Positions 56,533 through 64,000 of a stretch of 64,000 nt of DNA are shown one piece after another (the first letter of the stretch is position 1; each line of letters begins with the position of its first letter). The notes beneath the pieces are model-generated. The model was not told the DNA's origin and made no database searches. It saw only the letters and a list, made by a program, of their open reading frames with translations. This DNA comes from JBNPEO01 sp050490315 (GTDB lineage: Bacteria; Actinomycetota; Actinomycetes; Actinomycetales; Micrococcaceae): the NCBI RefSeq assembly GCF_050490315.1, contig NZ_JBNPEO010000008.1, forward strand, positions 1 to 64,000. Reading direction: 5' to 3'. Position numbers and translations under genes: made by a program.

Positions 56533-57273
56533 CTACTCGGCCGGCTTGATGGTGTAACCAGCGCCGCGAATGGTGTGAATCATGGGAGGGTGACCCGATT
56601 CAATCTTTTTGCGCAAGTAGGAGATGTACAGTTCCACAATGTTCGCCTGACCGCCGAAATCGTAGTCCCATACCCGGTCCAAAATCTGCGACTTGGAAAC
56701 CACACGCTTGGGGTTTTCCATCAAGTAACGCAGCAGCTCAAACTGGGTTGCCGTGAGGCTGATTTCTTCCCCAGCACGGGTGCATTCACGAGTGTCCACA
56801 TTCAAGACAAGGTCTCCAACCACCAGCTCGGCTGAGTCCTGAGCAGCAATGCCAGAACGCTGAACCAAACGGTGCAGACGCAACAGGACTTCTTCCATGC
56901 TGAACGGTTTGGTGACGTAGTCGTCACCGCCGGCCGCAAGGCCCACAATCCTGTCCTCCACAGCATCCTTAGCTGTCAGAAACAGGGCAGGTACCTCAGG
57001 CGCAAATTGACGGACCCGGTGAAGTACCTCAACGCCGTCGAACCCTGGAATCATCACATCCAAAACCAGAACGTCCGGGCGGAACTCGCGGGCAGTTTTT
57101 ACAGCTGTAGGGCCGTCAGCGGCAACGGCGACTGACCAGCCAGCCATTCGGAGGCCCATGCTCATCAGCTCGGAAAGGCTCGGTTCGTCATCCACTACGA
57201 GTGCACGGATGGGGGATCCGTCTGGGTGGCTGAGGGCGGGAAGATTATTTGTCATGGAGTGCGGTGTGGCCAT
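56533..57273 (-). CDS. OmpR-family response regulator
   Basis: A 246-residue response regulator. The receiver has acidic residues in VVDDEPSL, phosphoacceptor D72 in VLVLDVMIPGFDG and the KPF of DDYVTKPFSM. The DNA-binding domain is a winged helix (ISLTATQFELLRYLMENPKR, ending IHTIRGAGYTIKPAE). ATG 57273 is preferred because GGAGAG precedes it by seven bases. It is divergent from the Gly/Met-rich protein gene at 57,450, which may be a target. Confidence 0.93.
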   Translation of the reverse strand: MATPHSMTNNLPALSHPDGSPIRALVVDDEPSLSELMSMGLRMAGWSVAVAADGPTAVKTAREFRPDVLVLDVMIPGFDGVEVLHRVRQFAPEVPALFLTAKDAVEDRIVGLAAGGDDYVTKPFSMEEVLLRLHRLVQRSGIAAQDSAELVVGDLVLNVDTRECTRAGEEISLTATQFELLRYLMENPKRVVSKSQILDRVWDYDFGGQANIVELYISYLRKKIESGHPPMIHTIRGAGYTIKPAE

Positions 57274-57449
57274 GGAATAACTCTCCACTCTGTGTGTAGT
57301 TCGCCGCTGAGCCGAAGCTGTGAGCTGCCTGTGCGTCTTAGCCTACCTAGCTGGATGCACAGGCACGGCTGTCTCGGTGCACAGCCTCAACACAGGGTTT
57401 CTTTGGATGCTGGTGGAGAAGCTACCCCACCCATGGCGAAGGAATCGCA

Positions 57450-58364
57450 GTGAGCACAGAAAATAACCGCAACGGCGAAGATCAGACCACGCAGAACCCC
57501 CAGATTAACCAAGTCCCACCAACACGTGCGGTCCCTCAGCCGGCCTATGATCCGGCCTCGGGCGGATTCGCGCCAACCCAGCCAACCCAGCAGCCGCAGA
57601 TCCAGGAGCCGCAGTATTCAGCTGACCAGTTCCAGAATGCTCAGCAGCAGTACCCGCAGGCCACGGAGCAGACCGGCCAGTATGCGCAGCAGCAGCATTC
57701 AGGCGCTCCGTACCAGAACCATCAGTACGCTGAGCCCGCCGCGTGGGGAGCACCCGCGCAAGGTGCCAAACCGGCGTCGCAATGGACGGTGAAAAAGACC
57801 GTCATCGCTGCCGGTGCTGCAGTGGTTATTGCTGGCGGTGCTGCAGCGGCTGTGGCTGTGGCTGGAAATAACTCTGCCGCCAACAACGGCACTGGTGCTA
57901 ATGGAATCGCCGGTGGCCAAGGCCTTGACGGTCAAGCGCAGGACGGCCAGATGGGCCCCGGTGCGCAAGACGACCAGATTGGTGGCGGGATGGGTGGGAT
58001 GGACGGCGGTATGGCCGGTCCGGGAAATATTGCCGCTCTCAATTCCGTCCACGGCGAGTACGTTGTGTTGCGGAACCAGAAATACGTCACGGTTGGCGAA
58101 CAAACCGGGACGGTCACTGAGGTCAGCAGTACGTCTGTCACCGTCAAAAGCGCCGACGGCTTTACGCGCAGCTATTCCATCGGCACGGGGGTGACAGTTT
58201 CCAGCGGCGGCTTTGGCCGGCGGCAAACCAGTACCCAAACTACGACGCCGACCATCGCCGACGTTGTTAAGGGAGCCACGGTAAGGATTTCCGCTCTCAA
58301 GAACGGCGACTCTTACGCAGCAGAATCAATTCAATTGACAACAGCTACGACGAACACCAATTAA
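57450..58364 (+). CDS. Membrane-anchored Gly/Met-rich surface protein
   Basis: A 304-residue protein. The N-terminal 110 residues are cytoplasmic and Gln/Pro/Tyr-rich. A single membrane helix (VIAAGAAVVIAGGAAAAVAV, about 117-136) is followed by a Gly/Gln/Met-rich segment (GGGMGGMDGGMAGPG). The C-terminal 100 residues form a beta-rich domain of DUF5666-like type (YVVLRNQKYVTVGEQTGTVT, VSSTSVTVKSADGFTRSYSI). The start is GTG 57450 with GAAGGA upstream. Lying divergent to the two-component operon, it may be controlled by it. Function is unknown. Confidence 0.7.
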   Translation: MSTENNRNGEDQTTQNPQINQVPPTRAVPQPAYDPASGGFAPTQPTQQPQIQEPQYSADQFQNAQQQYPQATEQTGQYAQQQHSGAPYQNHQYAEPAAWGAPAQGAKPASQWTVKKTVIAAGAAVVIAGGAAAAVAVAGNNSAANNGTGANGIAGGQGLDGQAQDGQMGPGAQDDQIGGGMGGMDGGMAGPGNIAALNSVHGEYVVLRNQKYVTVGEQTGTVTEVSSTSVTVKSADGFTRSYSIGTGVTVSSGGFGRRQTSTQTTTPTIADVVKGATVRISALKNGDSYAAESIQLTTATTNTN

Positions 58365-58467
58365 TGTGAATTGTTAACCGCTTTCTTTGGCTCTTCTGAC
58401 ACGGACGGGAAGCGGTGAACCTACTACTGGGCCTAGGCCGAGTAGTAGAGAGTGGTTTCCACTACCC

Positions 58468-58510
58468 AGTCTTGGGCGACGGCACAACGCCGCCGCCCAA
58501 GACTTTTTTC
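58468..58510 (+). terminator. Rho-independent terminator after the Gly/Met-rich gene
   Basis: AGTCTTGGGCG and CGCCCAAGACT form an 11-bp stem with an inner GGC/GCC pairing, followed by seven T residues. A weaker ACCGCTT/AAGCGGT hairpin precedes it at 58,376-58,416. Confidence 0.9.
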
Positions 58511-59007
58511 TTGCCCGCCTGTCTTCCCGGCGTCCACGGAGTGGGCGTCGGAGGACACATCGCGTCATACGATGAAATCTAGAATATTTTCCGTCATAAA
58601 TCAGAGATGGCCGAATTATCTTCGGATGAGTGCGTATCCAAGCGCCACCGTGGCAAAAACAACTGTTATTCTCAGCAATCTGCCGAATTGTGATCCTCAA
58701 CACAATGGACAGCTTTGTCTCATAATGCGGACTTTTTAGGGCTTTGTTACTTGCAAGTTTTCATTGTTACGTAGGACACTTCCATTGTGAACAAGTACTC
58801 AACAGCATCTGCAGCCGCAGTTATCCGTCCCAACACACCCGTTGGTCACGAGATTCGCCGTTGTCGAATGTGCGCCTGACTCTCCACCCATAAGTCATAG
58901 GTAATCGTCCACCTGCCCAGCGTCGGGCGCTCCCCATCATTCATTGCGGGAAATTTTGAGTATTCGAAGCCGCGATGACGGCTATTCACATTGAGGTAAA
59001 GACTCCC
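58511..59007 (+). other. AT-richer intergenic region upstream of the orphan winged-helix gene
   Basis: About 500 bases without a convincing gene, more AT-rich than the surroundings. It holds a possible 30-codon reading frame (58,787-58,879) and presumably the promoter of the winged-helix gene at 59,008. I see no conserved RNA element, repeat or clear operator here. Confidence 0.5.
58787..58879 (+). CDS. Possible 30-residue leader peptide
   Basis: GTG 58787 opens a short frame, MNKYSTASAAAVIRP to the end RRCRMCA. The terminal Cys-x2-Cys recalls actinobacterial leader peptides ending in Cys-rich motifs, but no sulfur gene follows and the ribosome site is weak. It lies 129 bases before the winged-helix gene. 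Coding status is uncertain. Confidence 0.25.
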   Translation: MNKYSTASAAAVIRPNTPVGHEIRRCRMCA

Positions 59008-59922
59008 ATGTCAGTTGCATCCCGATACGTCCACATCTCCGTTCGTAACGCTAACCGCGCCGTGAATTCCGGCCAGCGTGCTCAGTTCGGAACTGGCTCA
59101 GCACCCGCTCAACAGGGCCAGGGTGGCTACAACGCGCAGTACAACAATTCGCAATACAACAACGCTCCGGGTTACGTTCCCGCCAGCTACCACCAGAACA
59201 ACTTCGCACCGCTGCGCTCCGTGGGTAACGACGCTGCGCCGATCACCGCGCCCACCCCAGTGATCAGCCAAGGCGGCGCTCAAACCGCAGGCGCTAACGC
59301 TGGCGGACTCCGCTCCGTTCCCAATGACAGCGTGGCACGCGGATTTGTCCTCTACATGGGCGTTGACGAAGAAACTGCTGCAGCTGCTGGTACCTCAATC
59401 GCCAAGCTTGCTCAGGAAATTCGTGCCTACGCTCAGCAGCTGGTTGCGGGAGCCGAAAGCTACGCAGCAGTGGCTATTGCCCCGGCGTCAGCCCAGGGTT
59501 CCGCCCTGGACGTGGTTCGCTCCACCTTCGGTGACCCCGCAGTTGTAGCTCGACAGCGTGCAGAGCAGGCACGTGTCCCGCAAGGACAGGAACCGCGCCC
59601 TTCCGGTGTACTGATTGACCTTGCTCGCCGCGAGGTTGCCCTCGACGGCGAGTCACTGAATCTGACCTTCAAAGAATTCGAGTTGCTCAACTACTTGGTT
59701 GAAAACGGTACTCGCACCGTGGGCCGCGAAGAATTGCTCGATGGTCTGTGGCGCAACGCTCAGGACGTCCCGAACGAGCGCACCATCGACGTTCACATTC
59801 GCCGCCTCCGCTCCAAGCTGGGACGTCTTGCCAACACGGTCCGCACCGTACGTGGCCAGGGCTACCGCTTCTATGAGCACCCCGAGGTCATCGTCTGGGC
59901 TGCCCCCGAATACTCCATCTAG
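59008..59922 (+). CDS. Orphan winged-helix regulator (OmpR-type DNA-binding domain)
   Basis: A 304-residue protein. The N-terminal half is Gln/Asn/Tyr-rich and apparently disordered (YNAQYNNSQYNNAPGYVPAS). A middle domain (about 110-165) with GFVLYMGVDEETAAAAGTSI is followed by a C-terminal winged helix (LTFKEFELLNYLVENGTRTV, TIDVHIRRLRSKLGRLANTV, GQGYRF). No receiver domain or phosphoacceptor Asp is present, so it is not a classical response regulator. ATG 59008 has GAGGTAAAG upstream and is preferred to 58975. Its target genes are unknown. Confidence 0.8.
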   Translation: MSVASRYVHISVRNANRAVNSGQRAQFGTGSAPAQQGQGGYNAQYNNSQYNNAPGYVPASYHQNNFAPLRSVGNDAAPITAPTPVISQGGAQTAGANAGGLRSVPNDSVARGFVLYMGVDEETAAAAGTSIAKLAQEIRAYAQQLVAGAESYAAVAIAPASAQGSALDVVRSTFGDPAVVARQRAEQARVPQGQEPRPSGVLIDLARREVALDGESLNLTFKEFELLNYLVENGTRTVGREELLDGLWRNAQDVPNERTIDVHIRRLRSKLGRLANTVRTVRGQGYRFYEHPEVIVWAAPEYSI

Positions 59923-59979
59923 TCCCTTAGCTGCGCACCGCCGTCGAACTAGTGGGCATCGAAAGCTAGGCTTGAGGGC

Positions 59980-60504
59980 ATGAATCAGCATCACATCAAA
60001 CGCCTTGTGATTTTGCGCCATGCCAAGGCCGACTGGCCTACTGGCGTTGATGATCATAACCGTCCGCTAGAAGAACGTGGACACCGTGATGCGCCCATGG
60101 CAGGGCGATGGTTGGTTGAGCACGGCGTGATCCCGGACTTTATTTTGTGTTCCTCGGCGCTACGAACCAGGCAGACGTGTACTTGGGTTTGCAATGAGCT
60201 GGGCGACAAGGCGCCGACGCCCAAACTGGAAAACGGTTTGTATTCGGCCAGTGCCACCAGAATGCTCACAGTGATCAACCATGTGCCTGATACCGTAACC
60301 ACGCTGATGGTGATCTCTCACATGCCCGGTGTCCAAGAGCTGGTTCTACATTTGGCCTCACGTGAGTCAGATCAGGACGCTTATATGGATCTTGCCTCGG
60401 GCTATCCCACTACCGGCTTGGCCGTTTTGGAGCTGGAGAAGTCTTGGGCCGAGCTGGACGGGGCGGATGCGAAGCTGACGCACTTCGCCGTACCGCGGGC
60501 GTAA
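59980..60504 (+). CDS. SixA-type histidine phosphatase
   Basis: A 174-residue phosphohistidine/phosphoglycerate-mutase-like phosphatase. The catalytic RHG-type motif is ILRHAKADWP with R13 and H14. CSSALRTRQTCTWVCNELG and the second His in VISHMPGVQELVLHLA complete the site. The short form without extra domains fits SixA-like phosphohistidine phosphatases. It starts at ATG 59980, 57 bases after the winged-helix gene. Its 3' end overlaps the opposite membrane-protein gene by 95 bases. Confidence 0.85.
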   Translation: MNQHHIKRLVILRHAKADWPTGVDDHNRPLEERGHRDAPMAGRWLVEHGVIPDFILCSSALRTRQTCTWVCNELGDKAPTPKLENGLYSASATRMLTVINHVPDTVTTLMVISHMPGVQELVLHLASRESDQDAYMDLASGYPTTGLAVLELEKSWAELDGADAKLTHFAVPRA

Positions 60505-61000
60505 CCGGCCTCGCTCTAGTACTGCGCGGCGGAGCCACGGAACGCTTGCTAGTTGTGGGTGGCCGTTTCCGTTGCGTGGGCTTGCTGCGCCGGACTGCCT
60601 TGGCGCGCCTGACCGGCCACAGGGAGCTCACGAATAGCATCCCCAGTGTGCCCAGCAAGGATGCCGCTGAAAGATAAAAGTATGCGTCAGAGTTACGCCG
60701 GCGCAACGAGCTGCCAGCGCTGGCTGCATCAGTAAAGGCAATGCCCCAAGCGCGCAAAAACGCTATGCCGAAGGCGATGAACAATATGGTTCCCACACCA
60801 GCGAGCGCAAGGAGCCGGTAGCGGCGTCGTTCAATCAACGCGTAGAGGCCCGCAAGATAACCCAAAAACGTCACGGCTAGCAGGGCGTAAAACGCAATAG
60901 TGTCCAGCGTGATGGCCAACTGGATCAGCAGAACCACCATGCCTACAGCTGCGCCAATAACAATCTTGACGCTGGTACTCAGGTGGCGCATGCCTTCCAT
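60410..61000 (-). CDS. Membrane protein with basic Pro/Arg-rich tail
   Basis: A 196-residue protein with about four membrane helices in its first 135 residues (VKIVIGAAVGMVVLLIQLAI, AFYALLAVTFLGYLAGLYAL, ALAGVGTILFIAFGIAFLRA). A long Arg/Pro/Ser-rich cytoplasmic tail follows. The last 30 residues are read through the 3' end of the SixA gene on the other strand, so the tail may be longer than the natural protein. ATG 61000 or 60991 could start it. No family recognised. Confidence 0.55.
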   Translation of the reverse strand: MEGMRHLSTSVKIVIGAAVGMVVLLIQLAITLDTIAFYALLAVTFLGYLAGLYALIERRRYRLLALAGVGTILFIAFGIAFLRAWGIAFTDAASAGSSLRRRNSDAYFYLSAASLLGTLGMLFVSSLWPVRRAKAVRRSKPTQRKRPPTTSKRSVAPPRSTRARPVTPAVRRSASASHPPRPARPKTSPAPKRPSR

Positions 61001-61013
61001 TATCCCGTAGGAA

Positions 61014-61646
61014 TCAGGGCAGAACGTACCCGTGGACAAAGGTCATAATGGCATCCACGCTCTGAGCGCGGGTCCGCTCCGGGTGGTACGTCTGCACATC
61101 AAGACCCACCACAAAAGACGCACCAAAAATAGCCGTTTCTAGGCTTCCGCGGGCAATCTTCGGGTTTACCGGGTACTTCAGGGCAATTCCGTCCAGCGCT
61201 TCTCCAATAACTGCCAGGAGTTTTCCGCGCAGCTCGGTGAATACCTCGTGCCACTCGCTGGGGATCTTCCAATTTTCGCTCACCCAGAGTCGGGCAAAGG
61301 ATGGATATTCGGACAAAAATTGAATCGCTTGATCAATCATGTTCCGGGTGGATTCAATCGGATCTTCGGCGGCCTTGGTCTCGGCCAATTGTTCGAGCAT
61401 CAGATCTACACCGTGGCGGACCAACTGGGCCACCAGGTCTGACTTGCTGCCGAAGTTGTAATACACGGTTCCCTTGGAAACCCCAGCTGCTGCAGCGATC
61501 TCATCTACCGTGACGCCAGAAGCACCTCGTTCCCCAATGAGGTGCATCGCTGCGTCAAAAAGCTTCTGGCGCGTAGCGTTGGTGCGTGCCGGGCGTAAGC
61601 GCTTGGTCTCCGCGGTGGCGGCTGAATTAGCTGCAAGCTGACTCAT
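61014..61646 (-). CDS. TetR-family regulator
   Basis: A 210-residue TetR repressor. The DNA-binding domain (about 22-70) contains TRQKLFDAAMHLIGERGASG and AAAGVSKGTVYYNFGSKSDL. The C-terminal ligand domain is helical (FLSEYPSFARLWVSENWKIP). Its ATG overlaps the stop of the YhgE/Pip gene (ATGA), so it is expressed with that gene and likely represses it. The inducing ligand is unknown. Confidence 0.9.
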   Translation of the reverse strand: MSQLAANSAATAETKRLRPARTNATRQKLFDAAMHLIGERGASGVTVDEIAAAAGVSKGTVYYNFGSKSDLVAQLVRHGVDLMLEQLAETKAAEDPIESTRNMIDQAIQFLSEYPSFARLWVSENWKIPSEWHEVFTELRGKLLAVIGEALDGIALKYPVNPKIARGSLETAIFGASFVVGLDVQTYHPERTRAQSVDAIMTFVHGYVLP

Positions 61647-63694
61647 ACTGCGATCTCCGGTTTGAAGGTTTTGAGTGTCCAGAACTTGTGTTTGCGTACC
61701 GCCAAGATGGAGAAGGTGAGGCCCAAGAGGAAGTAGCCCAGCAAACCAAGGATGGTGGGCCCAATCATGGAAAGGTCACCACCGTAGATCAGGTGCCTCA
61801 TCCCGGTGACTACGTAGCCCATGGGCAGAATTTCATGGATCACGTGGAACGGTTGGGGTGTGGTTTGCCAAGGGAATGTTCCGCCGGATGACACCAATTG
61901 CAGAACCAAAAGTATCAGGACCACAAATTTTCCGGGTGTGCCCAAGAGGGCGCAGATTCCTTGAATGATGGCGGTAAAGGCCATCGCGGCAAACAACAAG
62001 AACAGTATGGTGAGCCAGGGGTTGGCGGATTCAAGCTTGAGCCCAAAGGTCACTACGGCCCACAAGATTGCTGTTTGAACTGCGGAAACCACAAAGAACG
62101 GCAACCAGCCACCCATGGCGATTTTCCAACTAGGTGCATTCGAGGCCAATGCGCGGGTGGTCATAGGTCGCATGGCTTGAACCAGCATAAAAGCGCCGAT
62201 CCACAAGGAAAGCGTCAAAAAGAACGGCGCCAAGCCTGCACCGTAGGAGGTGGCCTTAGCCTGGGAGACATCATTGACTGCCACCGGATCAGAGATCACC
62301 TTGGACAGGGAGGACTTCTGCTTGTCATTCGGGTTGGGGATCTCGCCAGCGCCCTTTTTGAGTTCGGTGGCTAAGGTGTGCGCACCGTCGCTGGCCTGTT
62401 TGGCGCCGTTCTGCAGGCTGGCCGCCCCGTCGTCGAGCTTCACAGCACCATCGCGCAAACTCACGGCACCGTTGAGCGCTGTTTGTTGGCCCGTAGCCAG
62501 GGTGGAAGCCCCGCTAGCGAGCTGGGATGAACCATCAGCGGCTCGCGAAATTCCGTCCGTCAGCGCCGGTGTTGCTGCAGCGAGTTGGCCGGCACCAGCG
62601 GATACCGCGGCGGAACCATCGGCGAGCTTTTGAATACTAGCGGCATCAGTACTGATGGTGTTTTTGATGTCCGCAACCGGGCTCGAAGCCGCGGTGGAAT
62701 CAAAATCAGCAATGATTTTGTCCGCCTGAGTCTGGTCGATGACCTTTGCAGTGACCAGCCGTGCGGTTGAATCCACAACACGCTGACGCACCCCCGCATC
62801 CACGGTTTGCAACTGGCTGACGACGTTTTGAACCTTGGTGTTCAGTGTGGCGTTACCGGCGGCAACCTGGGCAGCGCCATTGGCTAGTGCAGCTGTGTCT
62901 GCCGGTAAGGTTGCGGTCTTGTTTTTGAGTTCTGTGAGCCCGCTATTCAACGAGTTTGCGCCAGCGGAGAGCTGATTGGCACCGTCGCGCAATTGGACCT
63001 GTCCATCAACAAGTTGCTGGGCACCGTTGCGCAGTTGGGTGGTTCCCGAATGTAATGTCACAGTGCCATCGGCAAGTGTGCCAACGCCGTCGGCCAATGT
63101 GCCAGCACCGTCCGCCGCCTTAACAATCTGGGTGTGAATAGTGCCGTAACCGGTGAGGAGCTGGTTGGCTGTCTCCTCACCAACCTCCTTGGCTACTGAT
63201 TCGTGGACAGCCGTGGTCAACTTGCTCACAATAGTGCTCAGCAAATAGTTGTTGGCGTCATTGGTGGTGACGTTCAACATGGCCTGGTTGGCGGAATCAA
63301 AGCTCGAGGGGGAGAGCAGGTTTTTTGAGAAGTCTTTTGGGATTTTCAAGGCGAATGCGTACTCGCCGGAACGGACGCCTTGGTCTGCTTCCTCGGCAGA
63401 GCTGACCTTTTTCCAGTCGAAGACATGGCCCTCTATGAGGCTGTCCGCTACCTTCTGCCCGGCGTGAAGGGTGGTGGCTTTCTCACCATTGCTAGGGGTG
63501 CTGGTAGCGCCTTCATCTTCAACAACAAGGGCTGCTTGGATGCCATCAAGATTGCCGTAAGGATCCCAGTTCGCGTAGAGGTACACGGCGCCGTAGAGCA
63601 GCGGCACCAGGGTTAGGGCGATGATGGTGAGTTTGGGCAGGATCCCACCGGTCATGCGCTTGAGCTCGGAGCCTGCTAGTCGTAAAACAGTCAC
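61643..63694 (-). CDS. YhgE/Pip-type membrane protein (ABC-2 permease-like)
   Basis: A 683-residue protein of the YhgE/Pip (phage infection protein) family. One N-terminal helix (LPKLTIIALTLVPLLYGAVY) is followed by a 400-residue outside domain. That domain has pseudo-repeats of the form LADGxxxLxxGxxQLxxGAxxL, typical of the family and likely coiled coil. Five or six C-terminal membrane helices form the ABC-2-like permease part. GTG 63694 overlaps the upstream stop by one base. It is probably an exporter or surface factor. Neighbouring genes suggest an ABC-type efflux unit. Confidence 0.9.
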   Translation of the reverse strand: MTVLRLAGSELKRMTGGILPKLTIIALTLVPLLYGAVYLYANWDPYGNLDGIQAALVVEDEGATSTPSNGEKATTLHAGQKVADSLIEGHVFDWKKVSSAEEADQGVRSGEYAFALKIPKDFSKNLLSPSSFDSANQAMLNVTTNDANNYLLSTIVSKLTTAVHESVAKEVGEETANQLLTGYGTIHTQIVKAADGAGTLADGVGTLADGTVTLHSGTTQLRNGAQQLVDGQVQLRDGANQLSAGANSLNSGLTELKNKTATLPADTAALANGAAQVAAGNATLNTKVQNVVSQLQTVDAGVRQRVVDSTARLVTAKVIDQTQADKIIADFDSTAASSPVADIKNTISTDAASIQKLADGSAAVSAGAGQLAAATPALTDGISRAADGSSQLASGASTLATGQQTALNGAVSLRDGAVKLDDGAASLQNGAKQASDGAHTLATELKKGAGEIPNPNDKQKSSLSKVISDPVAVNDVSQAKATSYGAGLAPFFLTLSLWIGAFMLVQAMRPMTTRALASNAPSWKIAMGGWLPFFVVSAVQTAILWAVVTFGLKLESANPWLTILFLLFAAMAFTAIIQGICALLGTPGKFVVLILLVLQLVSSGGTFPWQTTPQPFHVIHEILPMGYVVTGMRHLIYGGDLSMIGPTILGLLGYFLLGLTFSILAVRKHKFWTLKTFKPEIAV

Positions 63695-64000
63695 TACAGT
63701 TCCTCTAACGCTTGTGTTCTGGTTGATTCATCGGCGTGTTTCCCGTGATGCGGCGGCTCGGTGGCGGCAGTAGCCTGAGCCTCAGCGGGCACGTCAGTCG
63801 GTGCTTCGTCGCTGGCAGCACTTTCAGCCGGGTGCTCTGATGGAGCCTCGGCTTCCGGTTCAAGGTTCGGCTCAGTCTCTGCTGCGTTTCCGATCTCCAC
63901 CGAGGGGCCGTCCCACGTGCTGGGAACGGCAGAAACTGTCGCAACAATCGCTAGTGGCCGCCCGGCGTCGTACGCCAATTGCTCCAGGCGAGGGAGCCAA
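63694..64000 (-). CDS. Partial gene upstream of yhgE, C-terminal part only
   Basis: At least the last 101 residues of a gene whose start lies beyond the right edge. The visible frame is open to the end (LPRLEQLAYDAGRPLAIVAT, then TWDGPSVEI). It ends with a Glu/Ala/Pro-rich acidic tail (APSEHPAESAASDEAPTDVP) and PPHHGKHADES. Adjacent to YhgE with TAGTG coupling, it may be an ABC ATPase partner, but no Walker motif is in the visible part. The annotation is provisional. Confidence 0.6.
   Translation of the reverse strand, partial: WLPRLEQLAYDAGRPLAIVATVSAVPSTWDGPSVEIGNAAETEPNLEPEAEAPSEHPAESAASDEAPTDVPAEAQATAATEPPHHGKHADESTRTQALEEL

Noticed and set aside
1..64000. CRISPR arrays, rRNA genes, insertion sequences
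   Set aside because: No regularly spaced identical repeats of CRISPR type, no rRNA-like sequence and no transposase gene were found. The R1-R8 repeats are widely dispersed and palindromic.

Overview
The window reads as a chromosome segment from a Gram-positive, moderately high-GC actinobacterium of the Arthrobacter/Micrococcaceae type. The evidence is the gene style (Lhr plus Nei pair, DUF4916 NUDIX-like protein, TcrA/TcrY-like two-component system, YcnI, PEP carboxylase), frequent GTG and TTG starts, a DtxR/IdeR iron box and an actinobacterial ydaO riboswitch. Species cannot be named from the sequence alone.

Left half (1-35.8 kb), ordinary accessory chromosome. It starts with a WXG100 protein and a frameshifted membrane gene. 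Next come a queuosine-precursor transporter and tgt, which form a queuosine salvage pair and are separated by an AbiEi/DUF559-type gene. Then follow a four-gene minus-strand group ending in tgt, a YdeI-like protein, a PAP2 phosphatase, an iron-regulated FbpABC-type ferric uptake operon, a GH76 mannanase-like enzyme, an SDR dehydrogenase, ppc, a sulfatase, an RluA-type pseudouridine synthase, an arsR-SRPBCC operon, a MocR/yczE divergon, nei-lhr, a DUF4232 lipoprotein, a copper-type ycnI pair and a CPA2 antiporter. Eight copies of one 73-78 bp interrupted palindrome (R1-R8) are scattered here and nowhere else in the window. Most sit at gene 3' ends, and three of them supply the stop codon and last residues of the neighbouring gene.

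Centre (36,672-46,755), a 10.06 kb integrated element in tRNA-Ser(CGA). It is bounded by 24-bp direct repeats of the tRNA 3' end. It carries a tyrosine integrase and an XRE repressor on the plus strand. On the minus strand is one tightly coupled operon: AlpA-like regulator, a 27-residue membrane peptide, an unknown protein, a replication-initiator-like protein with internal iteron-like repeats, a small coiled protein, HNH nuclease, large terminase, portal, minor head protein, scaffold, capsid and two head connectors. No tail, tape-measure, baseplate, holin or lysin gene is present. This layout is that of a capsid-forming phage satellite (cf-PICI-like) rather than an autonomous prophage, and it is the most interesting object here.

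Right part (46.8-64 kb), chromosome again. It holds the intact tRNA-Ser, a winged-helix YcaQ-like protein, tadA, a second PAP2 protein, upp, a GT39 plus GT2/GtrA glycosyltransferase pair, a lysozyme-like secreted protein behind a c-di-AMP (ydaO) riboswitch, a two-component system next to a Gly/Met-rich membrane-anchored protein, an orphan winged-helix regulator, a SixA-type phosphatase, and a TetR-YhgE efflux-type operon running off the right edge.
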